Assembly: GCA_963575745.1 (NCBI GenBank)
Contig: CAUYUJ010014188.1
Span: forward strand, 62,001 to 126,000
Length of the DNA stretch: 64,000 nucleotides
Origin: Prorocentrum cordatum
Lineage: Eukaryota > Sar > Dinophyceae > Prorocentrales > Prorocentraceae
Direction: 5' to 3'
The first letter of the stretch is position 1. The number at the start of each line of letters is the position of its first letter. A model generated the notes under the pieces. The model had not been told where the DNA came from and ran no database searches. It saw only the letters and a program-made list of their open reading frames with translations. The translations under genes and the position numbers were made by a program. Of the stretch, positions 44,601 to 55,170 are shown one piece after another.

Positions 44601-45145
44601 TTTGTCGCAACCGCAGGCGAAGGCGCCAGCGGCGTTTCAAGCCGGCTCGGGCTACGAGCATAACTACTCGCCTGACGCGCGCAAACATCAGCAAAACCTA
44701 CCGCCGGGGGAAGCTGCTGCGCCGAGGGCAGCAACCGCCAAGGGAAGCGAGGCAGCGCCGTGGGCGGAGGCTGCAAACTGCTGGGGCTGCCAGGAAGCTG
44801 CAAGCGCTCGGGTACCCCAGGGCGTGACCACCAGGATGAGTTAGTTGGACCTTGTCGCCTCCAGGCGCCAGAGGTCGGCGCGCCACAGAAGTGGCGCAGC
44901 GCGGGGCTACGAAAACACTGCAGCGTGCTGGCAGCAGACCGACAGGGGGAACACGCATGGTCGATCAGGCTGAACCACTCCTGAGTGAAACAGCGGTCCA
45001 GAAACTCATTGGGCCAGCGGCAACGACAGACACGGCCAGCTGTGGCGGTGACTGGGGGCCACATGCCAGGGAAGATCAAGGTCTCGTGCCGGAACTGGTC
45101 AAGACGCACGTCACCTGAGCGCCAGAATGCCTCATACGACTCCAT
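44555..45145 (-). CDS. Hypothetical protein, unrecognised
   Basis: A 196-aa minus frame starting MESYEAFWRSGDVRLDQF. The first half has a protein-like mixture with clustered Cys/His (VCRCRW, FSLIDHACSPC, LRHFC). The second half is Pro/Ser-rich and overlaps composite repeat copy 1. I cannot assign a family. It may be part of a mobile-element ORF or chance. No neighbour gives context. Confidence 0.25.
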   Translation of the reverse strand: MESYEAFWRSGDVRLDQFRHETLIFPGMWPPVTATAGRVCRCRWPNEFLDRCFTQEWFSLIDHACSPCRSAASTLQCFRSPALRHFCGAPTSGAWRRQGPTNSSWWSRPGVPERLQLPGSPSSLQPPPTALPRFPWRLLPSAQQLPPAVGFADVCARQASSYARSPSRLETPLAPSPAVATKNIRTNPSRKDAQGS

Positions 45146-45189
45146 GGAACCAGCGAGGGTCAGAGCGGGGTCGCAAGCTCCGAAAGCGG

Positions 45190-45660
45190 CGGTGACCAGA
45201 GCCCAGGAGCCCGAGACAAGACGCGTGAGCCGGAGACGTCACGAAAGAGGGGCCATGCCAAGGATACCGAGCCAGGCCGTGGCCAGGTCTGGGCAATGGC
45301 CAGGGTGAGAACAACTACAACAAACGGCCAGGGCCGAAAGGCACGCCGCGCCCCGCCCCAGCAGGGGCCAACGTACCCGGTATTGACGGCACCTGGGAGC
45401 CTGGTCCCCAAGGGCGGGGAGGCCGAGCCAGGTGCCGTGCAGGGGCCGACACCGGACAACGCTGGACCAGCAGCGGGGGGGCTGCAACGCGCTGCGGCCA
45501 GGCGCGGTGAATGCCAGGGTGACCGCTGCTACAGCAGACGGGCAGGCCGTGCGTCGGCACTCTGCGCCTCGCCCAAGCGAGGGCATCGTGCAAAGTAGAT
45601 TGACAGCGCCAGGGGCCTGATCCGCAAGGGCGGGGGGCTGGCCAGACGCTGTTGGGTGAC
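45190..45660. repeat. 212-bp tandem repeat, about two copies
   Basis: GCCTGGTCCCCAAGGGCGGGG at about 45406 recurs as GCCTGATCCGCAAGGGCGGGG at about 45618. GGCCAGGGTGAGAACAACTA (45299) and GCCAGGGTGACCGCTGCTAC (45512) are the matching earlier landmarks. Minus ORFs here show the same duplication and are not called. Confidence 0.75.
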
Positions 45661-46560
45661 CAGACCCGGTCGTGGTGGGGCGGAGAGATAAGGACACGCC
45701 GGGGACGACTGTGGCTAGCGGCCGCGCGTCCCAACGTGAAATCCTTACTCTCCCATCTAGTGGGGGATACCTCCAGCCGCGGGCACGTCTGCGCTGGGGG
45801 CGCTGCCAGGGAAGCGACTAACGGTCACGCTGTCTGCGAAAGCAGACGCGAATACTTTTTTTCGATCACGACCGCGAGCGGGCACCCGCGCGGCGTCGGA
45901 AGGGTCGAACTACGAGCAGAAACCGGCGGTCACAGCGCAAATCGCCGGGCAGACGCGGGACAACGGGGGCCACTACGCCGAAGTAGCACTAAAGTGACGT
46001 AAGCGGGCAGGCCGACGCGCAGCGGCATCGCGGGCGAAGCAGGAGAGAGCGAAGACGACGGAGAAAGCGAAGAAAACGAAACGAGCGAAAACAGAAGAAG
46101 ACAGAACGAAAGAAGAAAACGAAGAAGTCGGAAAAACGACGAAAGGAGCGAGAAAGAGAAACGCACGCAGCGCAGCTCAGAGGCGAAGGACCGGGTAGGT
46201 GACCAACATGGCCTCGTTGTACATCTAGTGCTTGTCGCGAGTGGGCGATCGGGTACTCAATACCGCGCCAGCCGTGAGACGTCGATGGCCTCGAACTGTC
46301 AGCCCAGATGCAGCCCGCGACAACGGAGACGAGCTGGTGCGGCTACTTTTTTCTTTCGCGGCCGCGGGCGGGAGCGCACACGGCGAGTCGTAAGTCGGGG
46401 GCGCGGGCCTACTAATTGACAACAGATGCAAACTAGAGCCGCACACCTAAACTGCCTAAGCTGCCTAAGCGGCGCCTCGCGTGAGCTGCAAGCTGTAAAG
46501 CAAGGCGGTGGCTGCCAGGGAGGCTGCACTGCCAAGGGTGCACGCATGCTGGTGCGGATA
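45661..46560. other. No gene seen; purine-rich stretch
   Basis: 46040-46170 is a GAAA/ACGAA-rich purine tract. The rest has no recognised motif. Confidence 0.4.
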
Positions 46561-46564
46561 CGCG

Positions 46565-47095
46565 AAGCGTCAACAATATTGTTTCGTCCGCCTTTGTTGC
46601 ATCCACTTCTTTGTCGCCCGCTTTATTTCGACTGCCTTTTGTTTCGCCTCTTGTATTTCGCTCGTTTTTATTTCGGCCGCCACTTGTTCCATCCGCTTTT
46701 GTTTCGCCCGCCTTTTGTTTCGCCCGCTGTTGTTTCAACCGCTTTTGTTTCGTCAGGTGGCGTTTCGTCCGCTTTGGTTTCGCCCGCTTCGGCTTTGCGT
46801 GCTTTCGTATGCAAATCGGGCGAATTTCAATCGGATAACTTCAAGACGGGCAAATGAAAGCCAGATGAATTCAACAAATCGAATTAGACCCAGACGGATT
46901 CAAACCAGGCGAATTATAACCGGATGAATTTAGACGGGCGCACGAAAAACCGATGAATGCAGTCCAGGCGAATTAAAGCCGGATGACTTCGAATGGGGCG
47001 AACCTTAAGAGGACGAGTTGAAAAGGCGGGTTAAAACATGATGAATTTGAACTGGCGAATAAAACCGGATGAATTTAAGCCGGTGCGCGTGACCA
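46565..47095. repeat. Head-to-head 15-bp arrays
   Basis: 46565-46790 is a plus-oriented array of GTTTCGCCCGCTTTT-like words. 46815-47095 is an array of GGCGAATTAAAACCGGATGA-like words, which is a diverged reverse complement of the first. GGCTTTGCGTGCTTTCGTAT (46791) joins them, as at 43621. Confidence 0.75.
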
Positions 47096-47645
47096 GCGTT
47101 ATTGGCAACTCCTCTGGTCAATGTTTGTTGTCGCTGTCTCTGGTCAGTGCCGGCCGCGATACAGGAAACGTGGCAGCACAACAATGCGGGAGTAGGGCCC
47201 ACATTGTGTGGCGGTGTTTCAGGCGGTGTCCTTCTTTTGCGTTCCTGGGCTTTCTCCTTTGGCATCTCTCCAGGATGAAGACGACGACGAGCAGGGAGGA
47301 CGGAGCAGGGAGGAGGGCGAGGAGGAGGAGGAGAAGCAGGAAGAGGAGGAGCAGCAACGACCGGAGAAACAGGAGAGGCAGCGACGACGACGACAACGGT
47401 CGACGGTCGACGATCGACGACGACGACGATCGGCGACGACGACGACGATCGACGAGGAGAAGGTGGGCCGCCGCGGCCGCCGCCTCCCTCGTGGCTGCCT
47501 TCGCCGTCGTGGTTTCAGTGTGGTGCTGTTCTTTTCGCGGCCGAGCAGGAGGAGGGCGGGGGGACAATGTTTAGTGATGTTCGAGAGTCGTGCTGTCCCG
47601 CGGTGGCCCGTTGTGTCGTGTCCTTTTGTGTTCTGTGGTGCCTCG
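47096..47645. other. Unassigned; GAC/GAGGA-rich tract
   Basis: 47280-47465 is imperfect GAGGA and CGACGA repeats. 47096-47279 and 47466-47645 show nothing I can name. Confidence 0.4.
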
Positions 47646-47646
47646 T

Positions 47647-48017
47647 GAGGTCGATCGGAAGATCTATGATGAGGTCGATAGTGAGATCGATCATGGAGCC
47701 GATAGTGTCATCGATGTAGAGATCTATGGTAAGATCGATGGAGGGATCGATAGTGGCATCGAAAATGAGATCGATTATGAGGTCGATCGTGAGATCGATT
47801 GCGGAATGGGTTGTCAGATCGATAATGCAATCGATGTTGAGACCAACTGTGAGATGGATTGTCAGATCGATGGCGGGATCCATGATAATAACGATCGTGC
47901 CATCGATAGTAAGGTCGATACTGATACTGACGGTGAGACCGATCGTACGATCGATAGTAACACCCACAGCGCCATCCACAGCGGGATCCATAGTGAGATC
48001 GATTATGAAATCGGTGG
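47647..48017. repeat. 12-bp GATCGATxGTGA array
   Basis: About 30 imperfect copies of a 12-bp word (GATCGATAGTGA/GATCGATTATGA). The 423-aa plus ORF and the 407-aa minus ORF over it are repeat translations. Confidence 0.9.
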
Positions 48018-48366
48018 CGGGCGGGCGCCCGGGCGGACGCGGGCTTCGGCGGGCGGGCGGGCGCGCGAGCAAGCGCGCTTCGGCGGGCGGGCGGGCCGCC
48101 GGGTGCGCGGGCGGGCGGGCGTCTTTGTCGTCGACGTCGTCGGCGTCCGTGTCGACGTCGTCGTCGTCATTGTCGTCGTCATTGTCGCCATCGTCGCCGA
48201 AGTCGTCGTCATCGTCATTGTCGTTCTCGTCCATCGTCGTCGTCGTCGACCGCGTCCTCATCGTCGTCATCGTCGTGGTCGTGGTCGCGATCGTGATTGT
48301 GGTCGTGGTAATGGTCGTGGTCGTCCTCGTCGTCGTCGTCGTCGTCGTCCGTGTCTTCCGTGTCGT

Positions 48367-48405
<39 letters not shown>

Positions 48406-50157
48406 GGTCGTCGTCGTCGTCGTCCTAGTCCGCTTTGCAGCAACGAGCCGAAACATGTTTGTGTGCGCCTCCGTGACGTTGCCACGTCGAATGCAGTAGG
48501 GCAATTTTTGTTCGCTGTGTGGCGTTGCCACGTGGAACGTGAAATTGTTGTGGAATTTGTTCGCCTGTCTGCCGTTACACCGCTGAGAGTGGAATGGCGC
48601 TGTAGTTGTTCCCGCCCTGCGGGATTGCCACATGGCGAATCGAGTGGAGTATGTGTTTTGTCCACCAAGCGTTGCCCCGCGGCGAGTGTTGGAGTGGAAT
48701 CGTGTATGTTTCGCTCCCTGGTCACTGGTCACTGCCACGTGGCATATCCAGAGGAATTATATTCTTTTCCGCCCCGCAAGCGTTGCCACGTCGCGAGGAG
48801 AATTGGAGTAACGGACTGTCGCCTCCAAAGCGTTTGTCACGTGAAGAATAAAGTGGCATAGTCTCTAATTACTGGCCCGCAGGCGTTGTCGCGCGGCGGT
48901 GAAAAGGGCGGAGGGAGGAAGGAGGGCGAGGGAGGAGCGAGGAATGACGGGGGGGAGAGGGAGGCAGGAAGGAGAAGGAAGGACGGAGCAGGAAAAGGAG
49001 GAGAGAGGAGGAAAGGGGGAGGAGGCAGGATGGAGGAAGGAGGAGAAAGGAGAGGAGGCAGGAGGCATGACGAGGAGAGAGGAGGGAGAAGTTAGGAAGG
49101 AGGAGAGGAAGGTAGGAGGCGTGGGAGACAAACAACGAGGTGGAGGAGGAGGAGGAGGAGGAGGGGAGGAGGGAGGAGGGGGAGGTGGGAGGATCGGAAG
49201 GAGGACAAGGAGGGTGGGGAGGAGCGAGGAGGAGAGGTGGAGGACGAACGAAGAGTTGGAGGAGAGGGTCGGAAGGAAAAAAAAGAACGGATCGCACTGC
49301 AATGCAACGCATTGTGCGAATTCGTCGAAGGGAAAGAATTGATGCCGGTATCCAGGGTGCACATCCTAAGGGGAACAGAGGACGAGCAGCAACAGGAGGA
49401 GGAGGTCGGTTCTCAGGACTCCGCGAGGTGAGGCAATCGTCGGCACAGTGGCGGAAGGGGCGGAAGGACATCGCCGGCTCAATGTAGGAAGGGGAGGGTG
49501 ATGGGGAAGGCACTTTCCTGTCGCGCGCCCGATCGCCCAGGCGCGGTCTGGCGGGCGCCTCGGGGGAGCGAGGGAGGACAGTGACCGAGGGGGGACGGGC
49601 GCGCGGGCGGGCGGGCGGGCGAGCGGGCGCGGCAGGCGGGCGGGCACGCGAGCGGGCGCGCGCGCGCTGGCGGGCGGGCGGGCGGGCGGGTGCGCGCGGG
49701 CGGGCGCGCGGGCGGGCGCGCGGGCGGGCGCGCGTATCGGCGGGCGGTCGGTCGCGCGAGCGGGCGCGCGAGGGCCCGACGAGCAGGCGGGCGTGCGGGC
49801 GGGCGGACGGCATCGTCGTTGTCGTCGTCGTCGTCGTCGTTTTTGTCCGTGTTGGAGTCACGTGCCGAGAAGGTGGTGGTGTTCGCCTTCGCGGCGTTGC
49901 CACGCCGAATGCAATAGAACAGTTCTTTTTCAATGTGGTTTTGCCCCGTGGAATGCAAAGTTGTGCTGCACCTTGTTCGGCACGTAGCACGCAAGCGGGA
50001 GCTCACGTTGGCGGGCGGGCGGGCCTGCGGGTAGGCGGGGAAGAACGCGGGCGGGTGCGCGCGGGCGGGTCATTGTCGTCGTCGTCGTCGATGTCGTCGT
50101 AAACGTCGTCGTCGTCGTCGTTGTCATCGTCGTCCGTCCTCGTCATCGTTGTCGTCC

Positions 50158-50202
<45 letters not shown>

Positions 50203-51745
50203 ATGTCGCCGTCGGCGTCGTCCTTGACCGCGTTAAAACCATCGACGTCGTTGTCATCGTCGTCCGTCTTCGCCATCGCGTTCCGTCGCCGTCGTCGTCG
50301 TTGATGTCGTCGTCGTCGTCGCCGCCGCTCGTCGTCGTCATCGTCGTCGTCGTCATCGTCGTCTCTGTCCGCGTTAGTCACTCACGCGCGGGGTAGATTT
50401 TGGTGCGCGCCTCCTCGGCGTTGCCATTTGTTCCGCTGTGCCGCCTTGCCACGTGGCGTGTCAAACTATATACTGTACTTTGTTCACCGAAATGTAGTTG
50501 CACCGTTTCGAAAGGAGTAGGCCGGGATGTGTTCCCGCCCCGCGGCGTTAGCACGTGGCAAATCGGATGGAATAGTTGTTTTCGTCCTTCAGGTATTGCC
50601 AAGTGGCAGGCCGAATCAGATTGTGTACGTTCGGCCCGCGGGGCATAGCCACGTGATGAGTAAGTTAAGGTTATACTGCTTGTTCGCCCCCAATGTCCTT
50701 GCCACATGGCGAATGGAGTGGGATAATAATGTTGTTTGCCTCTCAGGCCTTGCCACGTGGCGTTGCCATGGAACGAATCGAGTGGAGTAGCATTTGTTCC
50801 GACCCGCTTCGTTGCCACGTGCCGAGTAAGAGTGGAGCAATTCGGTTTCGCCTGGCAGGCGCATCCACGTGGCGAGTATAGTGGAGTAGCGCTTGTTTCC
50901 CCCCATCCGAGCGTTGCCACGTGGCGAGGAGAGTGGATCAGTATTTGTTTCGCCCCCCCCCCAAACGTTGCCACGTGGCGGGTAGTGTGAACGTATATTT
51001 GCTCCGCCCCGCAGGCGTTGCCACGAGGCGACTCGTGGAGTGACGTAATTGTTGCTTCGCTCCCCAGCCGCTTCCATCTGGCAATTCAAAAAGAATAATA
51101 TTGTTTTCCGTCCCGCAGGCGTTGCCACGTCGCGAAACCTTGGGATAACACATCTTTCGCCCCCCCAAAGGTTTGCCATGCGGCGAAACGGACTTATTTT
51201 CCACTTCCGCCCGCAGGCGCTGTCGCGCGCCGAGGAAAAGAGACAAAGGAGGAGAGAGGAGGAGGGAGGAGCGAGGAGGAAAGAGGGGAGGACGGAGGAG
51301 GCAAGAGACGAGAGAGAGAGCAGGAGGAGGAGAAGGAGGAGAAGGAGGAGGAGGAGAGGAGGAGGAGAGAAGGAGGGAGGAGGGAGGAAAGAGGAGGCAG
51401 GAAGGAGGAGAAAGGAAAGGAGGCAAGAGGCAGCACAGTGGTGGAAAGGAGGATGCTGAAGGAGAGGAGGAAGAAAATCGTCGGCTCAGAAGGGGAGGAG
51501 AAGGGGGAAGAACTTTTCCTGCCGCGCGCCTGATCGCGCGGGCGCGGCTCGGTGACCGCATCGGGGGAGCGAAAGCGGGAGGCGGGTGACGGAAACGGGA
51601 ACGGGCGCGCGGGCGGGCGGGCGGGCGCGCGGGCTGGCGGGCGAGCGTGCGTGCGGGCGGGCGGGCGGGGGCGCGGGCGGGCGCGCGAGCGGGCGCGCGC
51701 GTTGGCGGACGGGCGGACGTGCGAGCGGGCGGGCAAAACCCAGGC
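48018..51745. repeat. Higher-order composite array
   Basis: Blocks recur in the order GGGCGGGC-rich, (CGT)n, 60-bp CACGTG units, then GGA-rich purine tract. GGGCGGGC: 48018-48120, 49580-49810, 50005-50070, 51600-51740. (CGT)n: 48121-48425, 49810-49845, 50070-50385. 60-bp units: 48440-48895, 49850-49990, 50405-51225. GGA: 48896-49270, 51230-51450. Linkers at 49490-49560 and 51497-51580 are also related (TTTCCTGYCGCGCGCC). No gene is supported. Confidence 0.85.
50405..51225. repeat. ~60-bp repeat with CACGTG core
   Basis: About 13 units built on GCGTTGCCACGTGGCGA, then GTGGA/GTAG and TTGTTTCGCCCC. The CACGTG palindrome is kept in many units. Shorter arrays of the same unit are at 48440-48895 and 49850-49990. 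Confidence 0.85.
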
Positions 51746-52049
51746 GGGTGCGTGCGGGCGGACAAGAATCCGCTCAAGTTTTGGGGCCGTTTGTTAGATT
51801 TCTGTCGTTGAGCCTGTTTGTGGCTACGGCCCGCTGTGGCCTGAAAAAACTCACCGTTCCTTTTTTTATGCGTTCCTGATAGTAACACAAGGACTGTGTC
51901 CACTCAAGGCTCGGGCGGCTGGGTCCGCATGGCGCCATTACAACCATGCCCGCGCATCGCTGGCAGTTTCGTGGTGCCTTGGGAGCCTCGAAAAAATCTA
52001 AAAGGATGTTTTAGCATGGCGCCGCCGCACTCTCCTCGGGACATCCAGT
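51746..52049. other. No gene seen
   Basis: Mixed sequence between the higher-order array and composite repeat copy 2. Confidence 0.4.
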
Positions 52050-53420
52050 TTGTGTTTCGCCCACTTGTGCTTCATCCGATTTGGTTTCGCCTGTTTATGT
52101 TTCTTCCGCTTGTGTTTCGCCCGCTTATGAACCGGGCGCATTATAACATAATGGTTTACACGGATGTATTTCAACCGACCGATTTAAGCCCGGACTGATT
52201 CAAACCGGGCGAATCAAAACCGGATAATTCTAACCAGGCTAACCATCACAATCGGAAAAAATCAAGCAGGGCGATTCAAAAACGGATGAATCTACACTGG
52301 GCGAATTTAAACGTGATGAAATCCATCCGGGCGAATAAGAACCACATGAATATAAACCGGGCAATTTAAAACCGGACGTACTCCCGAGGGTGACTTGACA
52401 CGGCGAACGAACATCAAGATAACCAAAACCGCGTGAAACTAAACCGGGCGAGTAAAAAACAAGATGAATCCCACCAGCCGTCTGGGCGTAGGTGGTCTAG
52501 AACAGATCCTCTTCCACCCCTCCCTCTTCCCCCCTGGGGAGGGGTTTACCCCTCCCCCTACCCCTCCCCTGGACCTGGACGGGGCGGGCCGCGAGGTGTC
52601 GGACGGGTCTTTGGGCCCCAAGATAGGAAGCCAAAATCATCGATTTTACCAGGGTTTGGGCCGATTTTGGAGGCTCCCGAGGGGGGAGGCTAATTGAACC
52701 CCTCCTTTTGTTTGATCGATCACCTCCAAGATGGCCCCAAGAGCGCTCCCAAGGCTCCCAAGGGCGCCCCAAGAGGGCCTCAAGAGGCGCCCAGGAGGCC
52801 CCAAGAGGCGACCAGGAGGCCCCAAGAGGCCTCCAAGAGTCCCCCAAAATACCCCCAAGAGGCCCCCAAGAGGCCCCAAGAGGCTCCCACGAGGCACCCA
52901 AGACGGTCCAAGAAGCTCCCGGGACCGCCAAGGGGCCCCCAAGACGCCCCAAGAGACCTCAAATAATATCCCAAGAGACATCCCAAGAGACTCCGCGAGG
53001 CATTCAAGAGGCCTTTGACTCTTCTGATCGCCCTTATCCTCCTCCTCCTCCCCCTCATCATCACCATCATCATCATCATCATCATCATCACCATTACCAT
53101 CACCATCACCATCGTCAAGACCACCACCATCATCGTCATCATCAGCATCATCAACATCAACATCAGCATCATCATCCGCCTATTCCTCCTCCTCCTCCTC
53201 CTCCTCATTCCTCCCTCCCCACCCTCATCCTCCTCCTCCTCCTCCTCCTCCTCCTCCTCCTCCTCCTCCTCCTCTTCCGCCTCCGAGACGTCCTCCATCC
53301 CCCCCCCCCTTGGGGTACGACGGCCTCCCCAGCCCCTCGTTCCTCTGTATGCTGCCCCGCTTCCATGATCACCTCTACTCGCCTGGGCGTTGTTTCTGGA
53401 TGGGCTGATGGGGATACTTA
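52050..53420. repeat. Composite dispersed repeat, copy 2
   Basis: A short TTTCGCCCxCTTTTG-type array (52050-52130) is followed by its inverted counterpart (52195-52460, GGGCGAAT/ACCGGATGAAT). Then come GCGTAGGTGGTC to CCCTGGACCTGGAC (52486-52578), CCCCAAGAGGC-type words (52725-53010), (CAT)n (53052-53180), (CTC)n (53225-53280) and CATGATCACCTCTACTCGCC to GATGGGCTGATGGGGATA (53365-53417). It matches copy 1 at 43330-44600. Confidence 0.8.
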
Positions 53421-53471
53421 TATATATATATATACTAGAACCACGCGCGCGCTGCGCGCGCGCTTTGGTTC
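53417..53471. repeat. (TA)n tract followed by hairpin
   Basis: TATATA tract, then CTAGAACCA, CGCGCGCGC, T, GCGCGCGCG and TTTGGTTC, a GC-rich hairpin (53438-53471) like the one at 19574-19614. Confidence 0.75.
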
Positions 53472-53935
53472 GCCCATGTCGTCCAGCCCGCCCATCTGAA
53501 CCAAGAAAGCCGGTTTCTGCTGAGACATCCTCACGATTCGCTCTTAAACTTAAGCTGGCCACGGCGTGCAGGTGACGCTGGCGGTGTGCTGCCCGCGCCG
53601 AGGCGAGAGCGCCGTTTGGACGGACTTTCGGCCATTGTACGGTTCGGCCCGCATAGTACGCTATGTTATCAATGCGAGGCTAAGCTATGCGGTGTGATGC
53701 GATGCGATACTATGCTGTGCGATGCTATGCTATGCTATGCTACGCCATACTGTGCCATGCGATGATATGCTAGTATATGCGACGCGATGCGATGCGATGC
53801 TATGACATGCTATGCGATGATATGCTATGCTATGCTATGCTACGCGATGCTCGTCTATGCTGTGTTGTGCGATGCTATGCGGTGCTATGCTATGCTCTGC
53901 TGTGCGATGCAATGCTATGTTGTAGCTCCAGTTGG
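53472..53935. repeat. ATGCT/ATGCG pentamer array
   Basis: 53640-53925 is a run of ATGCT, ATGCG and ATACT pentamers. 53472-53639 shows nothing I can name. Confidence 0.85.
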
Positions 53936-55170
53936 TTCCCCTTCCTCACCCCCACCACCACACGCACAACCTCGTTATCACCCGACGGGTGGTCGTACAT
54001 GTAGGTATACACTGGCAGGATCTCGCGGCCAGAGATACAACCGCCTCGCGCACACTTGCCTGGAGCGGGGAGGGATGGGGAGGAATCTGGGAGGAGCGGG
54101 GAGGGGTGCAGAGTGAGGTGTCTTGTGGGCCTCTTGGACTGTCTTAGAGCGCTCTGGGATCCACAGGCGCCTACGGAGGTCGTCTTGGAGGGCTCTGTGG
54201 GACGTTTTGGGGCGATCCTGGGAGCTTCTTGGACCGTCTTGGAGGCCTTGTTGGGATGTCTTGCGGCGCTCTTGGGGTTCTGTGAGGCCGTCGTGGACGC
54301 TATTCATACAAAGCGCATATGCCCAAAATAGACGCTTCCCAAAGGAATTAGAGCGATGTGTGTTCCTTGCGGCCCTCATAAGTGTCCTCTTGAAGCCCTC
54401 TTCAAGCGCTTGGGGGGCCTCTCGGGCCGTCTTGAAGCCATCATGGGCGTCTTGACGAACTCTTGGACCGTCTCGGAAGCCTCCTGGACCGTCTGGGGAG
54501 CGCCTTCGGGCCCTCCGAAAGCCCCCCGAAGGACCCCGAGGGACACGGTGGGCACCGCGGGGGGAGGGGGGAGTTTGGGAAAAGTGGGCAGCCTCGGGCC
54601 CCAGGGGTCTGGTCGCGGGGTCCGCATGGTGATGGGCAACTATGATGAGCGCTTGCGCGCTGCAGTCAGATCCACCTTGAGCCAAAATGGCTACGGATGT
54701 TCGCGGGGCGTCTTTGGGGGCTCCTGTGGGGCCTCGTGGAGCCTCTAGGAGGCCTCTAGGGGGCCTCTTGGGCTCTCTTGGGGCCTCTTGGGGCCTCCTG
54801 GAGGCCTACTGGGGCGGAAGGCTCGAATTGTCGGTTCGTGTTCCCCCTCTTGAGCCCCTCTTGGGGCCCTCTTGAGGCGATCTTGGGCGCCTCTAGGGCC
54901 GCCTTGGGGCACTTTTTGGGCCATCTTGGGGGCTCTCTCTATTGCGCCGTCGCGGCGCCCTCTTTGGGTGCCTCTTGGGCCGTCTTGAGCTGGTTTCTGG
55001 GGCCTCATGGGCTGTCTTGAACCGTTGGAAGCACAAAACAGCGAGAACACGAACAACCTTCAAAAACCATTGAGGAAACCTACTTGCTTCGCCTCCTGAG
55101 TTCCTCGTGGGGGCACTTTTGAGGGCATCTTGGCCATCTTGAAGGCTCTCTTGGGCTGTCTCGGACCACC
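53936..55170. repeat. CTTGGG-family repeat block
   Basis: From about 54115 the sequence consists of GGGCCTCTTGGGGC-type words with short unique inserts (54300-54370, 54560-54680, 55020-55080). The 235-aa minus ORF (53978-54685) begins inside the spliced-leader match but is otherwise a translation of this repeat. Confidence 0.7.
54676..54697 (-). ncRNA. Dinoflagellate spliced-leader sequence (SL relic or SL RNA exon)
   Basis: The reverse complement is T followed by CCGTAGCCATTTTGG and CTCAAG, identical over all 22 positions to the dinoflagellate spliced leader (consensus starting D = A/G/T). It contains the ATTTTGG Sm-like word. On the minus strand it is followed by GTGGATCTGACTGCAG. A GT after the leader fits an SL RNA donor site, but no SL RNA intron structure is evident, and a retroposed mRNA relic is equally possible. 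A 22-nt chance match is very unlikely. Confidence 0.8.

Noticed and set aside
47515-48861. Overlapping 423-aa and 407-aa ORFs with DID/Thr-rich repeats
   Set aside because: Translations of the 12-bp GATCGAT array and (CGT)n on opposite strands.
54630-54697. Confirmed SL RNA gene
   Set aside because: The leader matches and GT follows, but I cannot see a convincing SL RNA intron fold or tandem SL units, so a relic remains possible.
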